Below the pieces are notes generated by a model. That model saw nothing but the letters and a program-made list of their open reading frames with translations. It ran no database searches and was not told where the DNA came from. The translations under genes were made by a program, and so were the position numbers. Below, piece after piece: positions 48,601 to 62,738 of a DNA stretch of 64,000 nucleotides. Each line of letters opens with the position of its first letter. The first letter of the stretch is position 1. The stretch lies in the NCBI RefSeq assembly GCF_901709675.1, contig NC_051098.1, positions 11,626,918 through 11,690,917 on the forward strand, read 5' to 3'. The DNA comes from Syngnathus acus (taxonomy: Eukaryota > Chordata > Actinopteri > Syngnathiformes > Syngnathidae).

Positions 48601-51188
48601 AAAACTAAATGGTGCGTTTATTTATTTTCCTCTAAATAAAACAACTTTAGCCTGGAAAAAAACAAGTTTTGAAAGGCAACGTATAAATGAACATCCTTTG
48701 AGGAACCAGGCAAACATTAATACCAATATTTTTATTCAAATACATTCAGTGGAGATATATTGAAAGAAATCGCAAGTATCAACCACTCACATAGCAATGA
48801 TGCAGACCTCACAGCTGACGCACAAAGCCAACTGCCCTCTCCGATTACCTCCATTCATCCACTGTACAACATTCAAGCTTTCTGCATCCTGTCCTTTCTT
48901 AACAACACAAGAGCGGAATTTAATTAAGGGGCTTCATCAAAAAGGAATCCTTTGAAAATTTCTTTCGGCATGACGTGCACCCGAGGTCAAGGTTTTCCAA
49001 TGACGTGCAATTCAAATGGGTTTCTTTATCATACAAAGGTCGCCTTCATTACTGCACACTGTAATATAATATGGACATAGTGACATATCCTTTTTTTTCC
49101 CATCCTCAAACACTCCTGCAGGAAGCGCTTGTAACCTTACATAATTAGAAAACCTTGTTCTCAGAAGACAAGGTGGCAAGAAATTGACTTCCTGTCGTCA
49201 CATGATGTAATATAACCCCCACGTAACACAATGTGTGCAAACGGGCTGATGTGTGAAGTCATGTTAATGTGAGGCTGAACGCTAAAAGATAGACTGGACT
49301 GCCATTTAAACGCTTGGGAGGACGGGACCAGAATCAATCCATCACAGTCCAGACATGTTGGAATGTGACTAAATAAATCGTTACATTAAGGAAGGCCATT
49401 TGACTTCATTTCCTTAATCGAATGAAGGAAAATCTTGGACGGTTCAAATTTTAATAAGATGGGAGAGTCGTTCTGACCTTTTTTCCATGCTCCTGTCAAT
49501 TTAGAATTTTCAAGCTGAAGAGGGGGAAAAAAAAAAAAATGCAGAAGTTCGTAGAATGACTCCACACTCGGGTTACTGTGACAATGTCAGCGTGATTACA
49601 GGACATCCACAAAGCGTAAAATGCAGCAGTGTTGCACCTGTCAGACGAGCACTCAGATTGATGAAATAGGCTCACCCGGGTCACGTAGGGAGTGGCAGGT
49701 GTCAAATAAGATAAATTGCGATTCATAACAAAAACGAAAACCAAGCAAAGTGTTACAAAAGACTCTTGGGTACAAAAAGTCATGTGACACAACAGTAACG
49801 TGTTGAGTGTGATTTGTTTGGTGACAGCTCGTAAGGGTGTTGATGCTAATAAACACGGTAGTGCCCCACCAACAAAAAATATATATATTTTTTTAGAGGT
49901 AGCGAGTCTGGCAGGCTTTTTTCTAAACAACTCCGGTCACGCAGACGTGAGCTGTCCGGATGGCACCAGTCCACCCACTCCACTGCTTCTGTGAGTGAAC
50001 TGACGACACTCAAGCAATACAAAATTAGATAGCATCAGAGGTCCCACACCGCCATGTTGGACCGTCCGCCCAGCCGACTCTCATCTTTGATTTCATTCTC
50101 TCATGCGGTGACAGCAGAGAGACTCAATGCCAATCTCGTAGAAGCTGGCTATCCAGGAAAGCAATTAATCAGCGGGAAAAAAAAAACGAAATTAAATCAG
50201 CAGAGCCAAGAACAACACTCCAAATCCTGATGTCCTTATAGCTACTAATCTCCTTCCATGCTTTGTAGCTGCTGGCAGGGATCCTGACATCAAGAAGGCT
50301 TTCATTTGACAGTGGTGCAAGCGTGAGTGAGCAATGGTTGTCATGTGAAGACGGACAAGGGAGTGCGGTTGACTGAACGCCTCGGCACACGGGAGCGGGC
50401 AGAAACAAAATGCGGAGAATCCTTGTGACAGGAGGTCGGGATAGACGTAGTCAGATGTAGCCTTCTAGTTTTCATTTACGAGCCGAGCAGATGAGTGGAG
50501 GAAGCAGAGTGTAGAGGACATCAGAAGCATGAGTGCACCATTGTGACTGCTGAGGGTTATGACTTTTCAATTAGTTTCAGAACATAACGTGCGGGCACTG
50601 TAACCTGTCTGCTTAAAATGATCTCGATAGAGAATAGAAATTGTACAAAAATGTCATTAATAAGAAGGGAACGACTTTGAAAAGAAATGTGTTGAGTTAC
50701 ATTTTATGCTAATTAGAAGTAAAATTGGTATGCTGATTTGAAAAGAGCACTCAGTTTTTCTTTTTTTGTCAATTGTTTTTTTTTTTTATTCATAGTAATT
50801 CCCCTGTGTTATTGTATACATCCCATCCTGGCCAATTTAAGTTAGCAATAGCAAAATAAGTTACAGTTTTGATTTACTGATGAAAATAGTAGCTCATTGG
50901 GAGCGAGAAATATTATTGAGTGGGAGTAGGAAAATGTGAATCTGAGAAACTGGAGTAAAAAAACAAAAACAAATACAGTGTGATGGAGCGTGCCTTCTAA
51001 CAGGGACATCTATTTCACAGTCAAGGTTGTTAGACATATTTATTCATTCAGATTCCAGTTATATGCAGCGTTGGTCACCTTATATTTACACTTTCAATCC
51101 TCGTTGCATTTGGGAGCAGCAGTAGGAAATAACGATATTTATATTTTCCATCGAAAAAAAAAAAGTGAAATCATCTAGTACATGCTCT

Positions 51189-51232
51189 GGCACATAAATA
51201 TAAAAAGTTTGGCACATAAATATAAAAAAGCT
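51189..51232 (+). repeat. 22-base direct tandem duplication
   Basis: Two copies of GGCACATAAATATAAAAA plus four bases (GTTT or AGCT). Confidence 0.88.
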
Positions 51233-54200
51233 CTAAAGATACACATATTAACCTTCCACAAAGTTTCAAATTAATCAGCTCTGTTTTTTTGGGCGTGTAT
51301 CCAACTAACAAACAGCTGTCACGCTTTTGGACTTGGCAGAAGTAAAAAAAAATGTCATCAATATAGTGGATTCTTCCGATCAGCTCAAAAAAGGTAAGCA
51401 TATAACCCGGTCTTAAATTGATTGAAGCCAGCATGGCCAGTCTAGCTTTAAGGACCTTGCAGCAGTGAGAGGAAGCCATTGGAGGTAAAGCACTTTCATC
51501 TATTCACTGATTCATTCATGAAAAGATCAACCCTTCTGGATCATAACATGATGACAGCAGTGGAAATACGCATTGTGCCGTGTCTTGTAAAGTTACTGTC
51601 AAAACTGGGCACGGCAATGACATCATCTTTGAAAGGCTGTGGGCTCTCCGAAGGAGAAAAGACGGATACTTGAGGAGACAGTACACCGGGACCATGTTCC
51701 ACCACTTTTGTAGGTCAAAAAACATGTTGATGGATAAATCTTTACGAGCAGCAATGTTTTCAATGTGCGAGGGAAGACTGTGACTGTCAAGTGCAGAAAG
51801 TAACAGGGTGGTGGAAGTGAGAAATTCAGATTGTTTAGGTGCTGCTATTTTGGTTAGCAGCAACATTCAGGGATTCATGTCTGTGTATGACTAAAAAGCA
51901 TCAACTGTTTGATGTTGCTACCCGAGTTGGGAAGGGGAATTTATTTGTTTACGTGTTTGACAAACCCGGCGAGTACTTAAGGCGTCAATAAGGGAAGCGC
52001 TAAACAAGTAGGATAAAACAAATGTGTCCATTACTAAACAAGCGAGCCTCCAGTTTTCATCTGTGACTAAAAGCATATAATATTGCATTCAAATTTGCCT
52101 TTCAATTTACAGTACTTCAAACCGTCACCTCTTTGGTCTTTCAGAATAAATTCAAGTGTGAGTACTGAGAAAATGAAAAAAAGTCCAATTCAATGAGCTG
52201 TTGAACACACACTATTAATTCCCCTTCTGTCTTAGACTCCAAATGAGTAAAATTTAATAAATGTTGCGCACAAGTACTGAGTGTACGACCAATAAGGCGG
52301 ACAAACCAGATTATAATGAAAATAAATGAATATGTTTAGGCAAACCCGTTGAAATCAACAGATGGTGTTTGACACCCAGTGAAAATATGAAGGCTGCGTC
52401 ACATGGATAATCTCAGCAAGGACAACAGAGACGAGGTATAGACGGAATGATGGTTATTATGAAGCAAATAGCAATGATGTGGCAGCTGTAGTTTGAATTT
52501 AGAACCCGAGGGATGAAAGGCTGGCAGGTTGGCAGGCAAAATAAAAAAAAAGAAGAAAAAGAAAACAAGCCTTAGGGAATTTCCACTCTTACTGGGTGTC
52601 ATTAACTGTCAGTCGGCCTATCTTCCTGCACAGACCTGGGCTACCAGATAGAGGCATGTAATTGTCTGCAAGGTCAAGGGTAAGCAGCAGATAGTATGAG
52701 GAAAGGTTAAGAGGGGAAAATAAGGCAAGAAAGGCGCTATATTTTAGAAATCAGGTTGGGATGACTAAAGAAAGCAGATGTTTACAAACCTCATTGGAAA
52801 AACGATTGAGGCGGTGCAGTGAAGGCCCAGAACCAAGTCATGACTTCAAACTCGGAGCTTCTTATTAACACACAGGAAGGCCGAGAACTGAGATTGGGAG
52901 TAAACTCGCTCAACTATGAGGCAGACGGGCTAACTACCACTGTTTATTTTCTCTGACTTGTGAAAGCAAAGGTTCCTGTCATATGCACGGGTGAATAATA
53001 AGAAATATAATTTCCTCATCTGAGGAGAACCAACATCATGTTGATGACTATTCAATTGCACACAGTTATGATTAAGGATGGAGGAACAAGCATCTCGGAG
53101 TCTCGCTAGTAACAACAAAGAAACCTCATGGTAGAAGAAGGCCTAATGGCAGAATTCAGCATCTTGAAACATCATAATTTGGACAAAGTGGCCCTGATGG
53201 AGCAGCACTTATCCACTTGAAGGAAAAAAAATATACTCAAAGTGAACTGAGCGGAAAATCAGCAGCCCTCGAGAATGTAAGTCCTTTTGAAAAGATGTGA
53301 AAGCTCAAGGATGATATCAGGGAGATATAGAATGAAATCACTAAGAGAGAGAGAGACGGTTATGAGGAAGAATGACAAGTAAAGTGTGAAAGTTGAAGAG
53401 TTGTCTCCAAGAGGTGCCCTTATACTCAAGAAATCTATCGAAATGCCAATATTTGCCTGCATCTGACTTCATCTCTCTTCAGTCATTAGATTAGTTTAAA
53501 CCTCAAAAATAGGTTATAGACAGGGGCGCACATAAGGGGTGCGCTGGTGCGCCCACTGGAAATTAAAAATCCAATTCAGGTCAATCGTGCCACAATGGAA
53601 TGCTCCAAAAGTGTTTTTATGCCCTTCTTCAACTTTTCCAGTCTATTGTTGGCCAGCAGTTTAATATGTTGCAAGCATCAACTTCAAATTTAAGATTTTT
53701 TTTGCAAAGCAATAATGTTTGAACATTACATATTATCTCTTTGTAGTCTGTTCAATTGAATATAGGTTTTGTAGAAACAAAAAGCCAAAAATGCTTTTGC
53801 AATTACACTTGTAAAGGAACTGCTATGCTACTATCATGTGTAAGCAGTGATAAGGTTGAGGGATGTGTAAACAGCACAGGGCTGGACATAAGCATTGGCA
53901 AATAGTCCACAATGCTTCCTAGCAGGATTGCACTCTCTAATCTGCGTTAAATTGATGGAAGAAATATAAATAAGACACCCATTGACTCATCCTGCACACA
54001 ACGCTGATACCCTGACTTAATAACACAGCTGGCTGCCCGAGGAAAATAGCCGTCTTCTCTATACATGGTTAAAAGACTACCAGAGAGGCAACCCTAAATG
54101 TGCGCTTAATTACATCTGTGCTTATCTTATCAATGTTGTCCACAATGTCCACAATTAAATACACTCACTTCCCTGAACGCTCTCCACGGTTATCCTGTGC

Positions 54201-56006
54201 CGATCTGGGCTTCTGAGAGCATTTGTAATGCAGTTGCCCAACACTCCAGTACTAAGATCTCGAGTGCTGGTTGAAAGCCTTGATTAATGTGAACCCTGCA
54301 TCCGAAAGGGAATTCAGCATAAAATTCTAACCTTAGAAATCCTAGGTGGACAAAAGTGCCCTTTGGTGCTTCATTTAATTCAACTTAGACTAGGAATTCA
54401 CAAACTGCAGTGATGCGTTGCAGGGAAGATGGATAGCTCGCTGCAAGGTAGCAAGCCTGCAAGCTAGCTTGGTAGATAGCTAGCTCTAAGAGATAAATAG
54501 AGATAGATAGATTTTGCTAACAGACTACAATTGATTGGCCCTGACCTTACATCAGAGCACCTGTTCTCAAGCCCTTCAGGCTGTCTGCCTCGAGGGCCTT
54601 TTCTCTCGATGAGGTAGACTCGGCCATCGGACCCTGAGGCATTTTGTTCGGTCGCCATCATATGAAAAGCTTGCCTATAAGGGTCTGTCAAACCAAGGTG
54701 TTCAAACCTTACAGGGTACATTGTTTCCCAACACACATATCAAAATAAACAGTTTGAAATTCAAACGTGAACAGTGAACCCGCATGCCACTGAATTGCCA
54801 CACTTAAATGATAAGAGGAAAAAAAGTTTGATTTAAAGCTATCAAAAGTTAAATATCAAAAAGATCTTAAATTCCCTATTCAACATTTAATCCTATCTCT
54901 TCTTGTTTCAACCAAAAACTAGACAAGCATTGTCAAAAATAACCAGAACGTATTCCATATCAGACATACCAGAATGTGTAGAACAAGAAAATCTGATCAG
55001 CTCAAGTGATATCGTTAAGCGACTTTTGAATATGGTCCAATCTAATTTTTTTTTTAGTCATATAGGAATCTCCAGTATGATCTCAAACACAAAATGCAAA
55101 CATCAAACGAAGAAAAACGGGCACAAATAAATGCAGTGGAGGACACAGAAAACAGGATGATGAATTCATATAATCTGCCAAAAGCAAAACGATAAGATAA
55201 AGGGTCATAGTCGTCTCCATTAAACGGCTTTTTTCTTGAAGTGTGAATACAATGTAATATAACCTATTACAGAGATTAAAATGAAAAATGATTAAGGGAT
55301 AAGAATACATCGCTTAAAGGCGTAGTTACTGCATATTTTAGCCCCCCTTCGTGTCCCTTTGAAGGGCTTGATAAATTACCCAAAACTACACTGCAATAAC
55401 TTAAAAGGAACAAAAGCAGCAGGCAATGCGAATAGCACAGCACATATTCAACAGTCAGAAGTGAGTGGGAACAAAAAGCTCATGCATGTGCTGGCGGGTT
55501 AGCAAAGATGGTGCTGAAGGCAAGTATGATGCCTGCTGATGACTATGCTAACCAAATGTAATATCCAAAAAAAAAATTGCAACAACTCATGACTCAAAAT
55601 TTTGAGTGGGCGCAATAATCGCAGATGTAGTGTAATGGGTTAGAGATGTTGATACAGAGGGTCTATATTAGAGGTGCTTCTGTGGTGATGTTACTCAAAA
55701 TTAAAAAATAAAAAGACTGGAAAACATTTTTCATCAGGGTGGATCAATTAAATCAACTTGGCCATTAGGGGGAGCAGTACAATGTCGTCATGCTGACCAA
55801 CGAAGAAGAGTTTCACAACTACTTTTTGCACAGGCTGGTATGTATAGAAATACATGGATTTTACTACGTTTGAATATGATAGTTAAATTTGAATATGATA
55901 GAGATTAAAAAAAAAGACTAACACCCAGTATAGCAGAGATCATGTAGTCTTGCTTCACTTGCAGTTTCTTAAACATGGTTATCCAATGTGAAGGGCTATG
56001 CTGTCA

Positions 56007-56037
<31 letters not shown>

Positions 56038-56060
56038 CGTGTGTGCGTGTGTGTGTACGT
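56007..56060 (+). repeat. (GT)n microsatellite
   Basis: About 26 GT units with a few GC and AC interruptions, followed by a G run. Confidence 0.93.
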
Positions 56061-56820
56061 GGGGGGGAGTGACTCCGCTGCCTGCAATATCATAACACTG
56101 TTGTTGGCAAATGTGACATGTGACAGGGACCTGAGCTAAAGCGAAATAGACTGTGACAAATCCACACAAAAAAATATAGAACATCAAAATATTATGTTTG
56201 GGTGGAAAGTTGGGGGCCAGTTTCATCTTGTAGAGAGCGCTACACAATTTCACACCATCACCACAGTGGCGTCAAATAAAGACGAAAGGTTAAAACGACA
56301 ATAAAGCTAGGTGGCAATGTCCAAAGTTTAGCCATTCAAGATGTTTTCAACTGTGACGGACATTTTTCAGCTGCTCCTGACCTGTGCATTTGAGATGTTT
56401 GTGATTCGTCACGTCTCTGCTTAGTATTATTTTGGTGGGTCTAATTAAAATGATTAACAAAGGAACAACAAGTAAAACTCTTGCTTCATTTAATTCCAGT
56501 TTGGTTAGACAGCTTTTAATTATCCCAGAACAGAAAGAACAACTTTGCCTGTTGATGGTAAAGACTACAGCCGTACGAGTGCTTGCATAATTGGCAAATA
56601 ATGTTGTGTTTTACTACCCTGATCAAAACCCACTCAACAAAAGCAGTTCCCACAGATAGGTGATAAAAAGCTAACGACACTCTACGGGATGTAAAGCAGA
56701 GTACAGTACTTTCATCCTACTTTTCCATTGAGATCAATTATACTTGGAGTACGTCATTGCAGAAGTAAAAATGTCGGAGCCATAAAAACCTTTATGAAGA
56801 AAACAGTAGGCTGATACACA

Positions 56821-56886
56821 CATCCATCCATCCATCCATCCATCCATCCATCCATCCATCCATCCATCCATCCATCCATCCATCCA
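56821..56886 (+). repeat. (CATC)n microsatellite
   Basis: About 16 perfect CATC units. Confidence 0.96.
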
Positions 56887-59128
56887 CAAATTTTTACATG
56901 TACATATATACTATAGTACATTTATATAGATATACATACCTAGACACCTAAATCTAAAATCTGATTAAAGATGAACTTAATTTGACCTTTACTAACTGTT
57001 GAATGTTTCACTACTTTTTGCACAACTTTGTGTCATCTTAATAAAACGTTTAACGGCAAAATTCAGAACAGGGGTTTGAGCCATGAAAATATTCTGGGAC
57101 AATCACTTCTATAGCTAGCACATACATCCATTCTCTCTAGCTAGCATAAGAATCTAATGTGGCAGGATCGCATTTTTATTCTTCACAAAGTACTCCTTAA
57201 CAGGAAAATGCACAAGAAAATTAATAGAAAATGCGACTCAAAGTCATTGTCTTATGATTTAATCAAAACACCAAGTTTACTCCCAAGTTTTTGCTTTTCA
57301 CCTTGTTGGCTAATGAAATCCAATGTTTGCTTGTATTATTTAAGCCATATTACGCCCGAAATTATTATGGAACTTGATAGTGTCCGACCTTCTCTATTAC
57401 TGTATTTCTTTCATTTTATTTGTAATTTCATGAAACAGCCAAAAGCACAACAGCAGTGCACACATGCGACACGATTAAAAAGTGAAGAATGCAAACATGA
57501 TTATAAAAAGTGTTTCCTTGGCATGAATAACCACTAATCAAATCTTCCCCTCTAATTCCCCTTAAAAGCAGTGCTGTCCACGCCACGTGGAGCGTAATGG
57601 ATGAGGGAAGGGGAAGCGACCCAGCACAACAGCTTGAGGAGGCTAGCAGGAAATTGATGTCCTTGTCTTGGAAGATTCAACGGCAGAAGGTGCAAATGTG
57701 CACGGAATAGAAATAAATTAACATCCCTTGATAAAAAATGCACCTCAGTCATGAATGTTTGTAAGGTGCTTCATGGTTTTTATGTTTTGTAAGGCGTCCA
57801 AAATAGTTTAAAAAAAAAAAAAAAAAAGGCGAGAAAACAAAATGCTACAATAACAGAAAATAATGTCAAAATGAGCTGGAGCATAATTATAATTACCATA
57901 GTAGTGGTGAGGATATTTGTCAAAATATTTATTTGTATTGAGGATTTTTCAAAATGAGGTGGCTTAAAATTAAATGTTCCTAAATAAGTGGTCTGCACAA
58001 TTGCAATTAATAATAAAATTAATAATAATAACTCCGTTTTTTATTTAATCAATAATTAAAATTAATAATAATTGCTTTATGTAAAAAAAAATAGCATCAG
58101 TTTATCATAAGACATTTCGGTCTTGTGTTAGCCTAATGGTATGTGCCCTTGCCTGAAACCACATGCAACTCACAAAAGATTAATGAGGACAAGCCCGAAA
58201 GAAAACAGATGCATGGATTAATAAACAATGCGGTAGAGTTGTAATAATAATAAAAAAAAAAAAAAGATCATTACGCCATTATCCATTTCCTCCTCACTGC
58301 TCTCTTGCTCGGAATACGAGGCGCGACTGATTGAGTCATGCCCTGCGGAGGGAATTGCAATGCATTTGATTGGTCTACGCTTTTCCTCTGTGTAGATTTA
58401 CTACCGTAATCATCTTACATAACTGTTGCACTGGGTAACTTCTCATTGTTTGTCAAAATACTGGAAGATAACACTGGGGTCCATATGGGGAAGCTGTTGT
58501 GTCAGGAAGATCTGTCGCACCATGAGGTAGATGAGAAAACATCAATATTGGTGATGCTTTAAGATTGCGCAAGACCCTTGTGGATACACAGTAAACATTC
58601 ACGTTTTAATTACCATGTTAATAATTTAACCAATCGTGTTTTCAAGAACGAAGGTAGGGAAAAAGTGCAAAACTTTATGGCACGCAAAGGAGTTGCAGTG
58701 CTAATTAACAAATATGAATTACAATTCATTTATAACAAACCACTTGAGGAAGCATTCACTCGCCAAGGTTCATTTTGTCTTGTGTGTTTTGTGTATTTGT
58801 AATACAAATGCGTGGTTGTTGACTGTGACGTTATCAGATTTCCTGAATAATTTATTTGGTCACTTCAGCAGCCAAGTAGTGTGCATAATTGCAGTACATC
58901 GCTCGGCTCTTTCATTGCAGCCAATAAGAAATAAATCTTGCTCTCTCCTTAAGGGTCTTTTACTTTGCTACACTTATTAAAACCAGAGATTTATTTATTA
59001 TAGGATGAATGGCACCTTTGGGTGCCATTTTGGACAGAACACTCAAGAATCTTTAACACTTTTTGTAATAGTTATTAATTGGAAAATTAAAATGGAATGA
59101 CACCCAAGAGGTGAAAACTTCTGCTATA

Positions 59129-59300
59129 TTTTCCTAACTATAAGCTGCTACTTTTTTGGGCGTGGTGTCACAAAGTGTCGGTTCCCGACGCAAAGCATCA
59201 CAGACGATAAAACCACAATAAGCCTGAGGTTTTATCTCCATTGTGGTCCGCAGTACATAAAACGACCGTAAACAGAGACAGAAAGTATAAAGTATTTATT
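59129..59300 (+). repeat. Possible worn inverted-repeat element end
   Basis: TATTTTCCTAACTATAAGCT followed by GCTACTTTTTT resembles the ends of the CCGTATTTTCC family with several changes. The rest of the segment does not align clearly with copies 1-3 and no right end was found. Confidence 0.3.
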
Positions 59301-60708
59301 TTATGTTTTAATATCCAACCACAGAATGACTATGCTGTGTTTCATTGATGGCCATGATGGTGGTACTTGAACTAAAAAAAATTAGGGGGTGGGACTTTTT
59401 TTGAATTGAATATTTTTATTTCAAGCACAGAAGAAGAGAAAAGGAGAAAAACTAATTATGAATAAAATAGCATTTCAGCTCGAAAAGTAGCGAGAAGACA
59501 TGCTTATTTAAAAAAAGAATTATCAAAAAATTCAAAATATATATTCTCTTTTAGATGGAGTTTTATAAGCATTGTTAGCTCCAAATTAAATGAACGTGTA
59601 AAGGCAAAAAAAGCTTGTGGCAAGGACGCAACGATTCGTCTGTTTTAGACCTCAATGAGCCACGACAAGTGTTGTGGTTTCAATTGAGAAATTGACTTTT
59701 TGCTGCCAGTGCTGCTGCTGACTTGTGAGTATTGGCAAAACATTATCAGTCATATCAGTAGTAGAGTCCACCACCTCCTCCAGATTTCAATTTCAATAAC
59801 CCTCGCTGCATGTGTTCGTACCTTCGGGCACATATGGAGTTTGTGTACTGCATAAAACAACATGCATCTCCTGACACAACCCTGGTAACCTGCCCTGAGA
59901 ATGTTTTTTTTTTTTTTAAACAAACACTTGTAATGATTCAAATACACCGCAGCGGTCTGTCAGGGGGGGGGATAATGGAAAAAGTAAAATAATAAAGTTA
60001 GAAACTTGGACAAGAGTGACCCTCTGACATTACGTATACAATATTTGATGTTCACTACAAAACCTGTGTAGGAGATTTTTGTTTTCAGGATTTCTTTGTG
60101 CTGGCTGATTCAAGTCATGGGATGGGGTGGTATGCAAGGCGAGGGTATTAGCTTCACAAGTGCTCACTCTACTGGGAATCACCAGGCTTTACCTTCATAT
60201 GCACATCTATCGCAAGACAAACCCGCAACCACCCAGAGAGCTCCAGCCTTGGGAACTTACGTAAACATAGCACAGGCACAGCGTTTGCAGAAAACGGAGC
60301 AAATTGAATACAGGCCAGCAAAAATCCTTGAACATGTGCTCCCAAATGTACAGAGAAAAGAAAAGTAAAGAGGAAAGAAAGGGATTTGCCTGATCTTTTG
60401 TCTGGCGAGCATGCATTGGGTGCTCTGCAACTGCTTCTTAAGAAATAATATTGCAACAAAGCTGATCGTTTGTTTGGCTCGCTTGAGGTTGGAGCTATTG
60501 TGGTGGGTTTATTTATCGGGCAAGGTGAAAGGGTCCATTCAAAGTGAATTTGAGTATGTCCTTGTCTTATTGTATGACAGTGAGGTTTGCGTCTTCTATT
60601 TAGGGTCTTTTGTGGATGAGGTGTAAAAATAAAACCAGGCATTGATCTAGTTTCAATAATAATGATTTGCCCTCTGGGAAGTTGAATGTGTTACAGCACA
60701 CATTATAT

Positions 60709-61030
60709 CATGGTTGTCAAACTCATGGGCTGGGGGCCAGATACGGCCCACCATATCATTTTATGTGGCCCACAAAGGCAAATTGTGCATGGGCTTCTTG
60801 TGTCAATACTAAAACTACAAATTGTCTTCACTTGAATTTTATTTATTTTTTTAAATGCAAGCAATTTTTATTTGCATTCATCTTTTTTTTTTAAATATTT
60901 GTTTTAACTAGTCTCTGATTTCAAAACTAGTTATCGATCAGTTTATTGTGTAGTTTATACTATATATAAGATGTTGACAGTCGAAAAAGGAAACTATGAC
61001 TACAATGCGGCCCCCGACAAAAATGAGTTT
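60709..61030 (+). mobile_element. hAT-like short element, copy 4, right end lost
   Basis: Starts CATGGTTGTCAAACTC and keeps GGGGGCCAGATACGGCCC, AAATTGTGCAT, AAATTGTCTTCACTTG and CTACAATGCGGCCC, in the order of copies 1 and 2. An extra segment occurs after GTGCAT. The right end decays after GAGTTT, so no target duplication can be paired with cattatat on the left. Confidence 0.7.
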
Positions 61031-61040
61031 TCAATACGTA

Positions 61041-61118
61041 CTAGGGCCCGACCAACATGGAATTATTTTTAGTTCAATGCCATTGTCAATATGTGACAAA
61101 ATTCCGATTAATCGGATT
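61041..61118 (+). repeat. Fragment of another dispersed repeat abutting the hAT-like copy
   Basis: CTAGGGCCCGACCAACATGG followed by ATTATTTTTAG, and later TTCCGATTAATCGG, resembles a common fish element with CTAGGGCCCGACCGATATGG ends. It directly follows the decayed right end of the hAT-like element. Confidence 0.45.
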
Positions 61119-62654
61119 AATATACAGGGAATACAATCAATTTGGGGCACAAGCTAACCTGTATGTGTAGCTTGTTAAGGATGCCCCGACTTCACTGAGG
61201 TCTCTCTGAAGTGGGAGGAGATCACAGGACAGGACACGCTTAAGGATTTACATCCCTAAGCTGTCCCCCGAGTTCTCCGGATCGGTAAGAGAGCTGAAGT
61301 ATGCTGCCAGGGAATATGATGGGTGCTCTGACCCATTTTGTTAGTGTGACAACAAGCCTCTCAAGAAGTCGAGGCAGAGAAAGATTGCGAATAAATGGGC
61401 GAGTGAAGCTAACAAATACAGACAGCGTGGCCCTCGATGTTTCCCTGAAGACTTAATCATGAAAAATGTTTTTCCAACAAATGTCAGTGGCGGTGAAAAT
61501 AGTCGGTTCTCAAACATTCCCTGGCTGCCCCTTTGCATAACTCATTTCTTGTTCACAGTGAGATGTGAAATGAATGGGTTTATTTCGCAATGACAGAAAA
61601 GAATTACAGGATAGACAGTATAGACAATCAACAGGTTTTTATGCTTACAATGGGAAAACTGTAGTTTGGATTTTAAAAATATATTTTGGGACAACTGTCT
61701 TGTAACTTTTCTGACAAACCTTGTCGTGAAAAAGGGTTAGGGTTAATTTGGTTTAAATTGGTTAACGAGCATGTAGTGTCAGTCTCTAAATAAAAAAATA
61801 AGTGGATCTATGTCAAAGTTTAGTGCATTAAAAGCAGCAAAAGTAATTGAGAATTGTTTTTCTTACATTCACAATGTTATGTTCTGCTTTTTATTAGCCA
61901 GCAGCTATATATAGTACACCTAAAGATATTCCTAATGTAATATTTTGATTACATCCCACTACATAAAATGAAATGATTTCCAAAGAGAACGTCCACCACT
62001 TGTAGCCGTTGAGATGAGGTCACCTTCAACGGCAATAAAGTGTCGCCGTCAGGTTAATGCATCTGAAATAAATATGCGAATAAAACACCGCTTTCAATGT
62101 TATCATTTGCCACGCAGGTTTTTAAATACACATTTGTTTCACGGGAGCTTATTCAATATATTATAAAGGTTAAAGTTTGAATGCATTTGGAAGCACGGGT
62201 TTCTTAAAATTGATTTTACGCAAGTAAAGCTTGGAAATGCATCGGGGTTTGGAAAGCAATATTGGATGATTAGTAGTAGATGAAAAGCTTTTATAGTCAT
62301 ATTTGATGCTGGAAGAGGCAGAGTGCGCTGCGTGCGGTGTTTATGGAGATTCACTATGCTAATGGTAGCTGAATACTGATAAAAGGTGCACGTCCTTCCA
62401 TTTTTCTTTGTTGAAAAACAGACAACCTGCTTGGAGGAATGAATTTGCAGCCAAAGAATTTATCAAAATCAACAGCTATGGCTAAAGGGAAATCTTTTTT
62501 TCCACTCATTTGGAAAATAAAAGTACTATTACACCACCATATGTTACCACTAAGTACCATATGCTGGTGATTTTGAATTCTGTCATTGTTTTATGCAGTA
62601 AATCATCCTTTTTAGCTTATTTTTTCCCCAAGACAAAATTAAATTCTTTAATTA

Positions 62655-62738
62655 GGTTCTTTGTCTTTAATCAGTTCTTAATACGATTGTTATTTTGGTT
62701 CTTTGTGTTTAATCGGTTCTTAATTTGATTGTTATTTA
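62655..62738 (+). repeat. Two-unit 42-base tandem duplication
   Basis: Units at 62655-62696 and 62697-62738 both read GGTTCTTTGT(C/G)TTTAATC, then (A/G)GTTCTTAAT, then (AC/TT)GATTGTTATTT. They differ at about five positions. Confidence 0.92.

Noticed and set aside
52290-52340. Possible leader exon on the minus strand with hydrophobic codons (FIFIIIWFVRLI) ending in G before GT
   Set aside because: A stop codon lies just upstream with no ATG between, and the donor GTCGTAC is poor.
53521-53580. GC-rich words GGGGCGCACATAAGGGGTGC and GGTGCGCCC
   Set aside because: Could be the end of a dispersed repeat, but no second end or duplication was found.
58110-58200. tRNA-like A-box words (TTAGCCTAATGGTATG)
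   Set aside because: No B box or cloverleaf pairing could be found downstream.
60169-60642. 157-codon minus-strand open frame
   Set aside because: No domain or motif recognised and several competing frames on both strands; considered chance.
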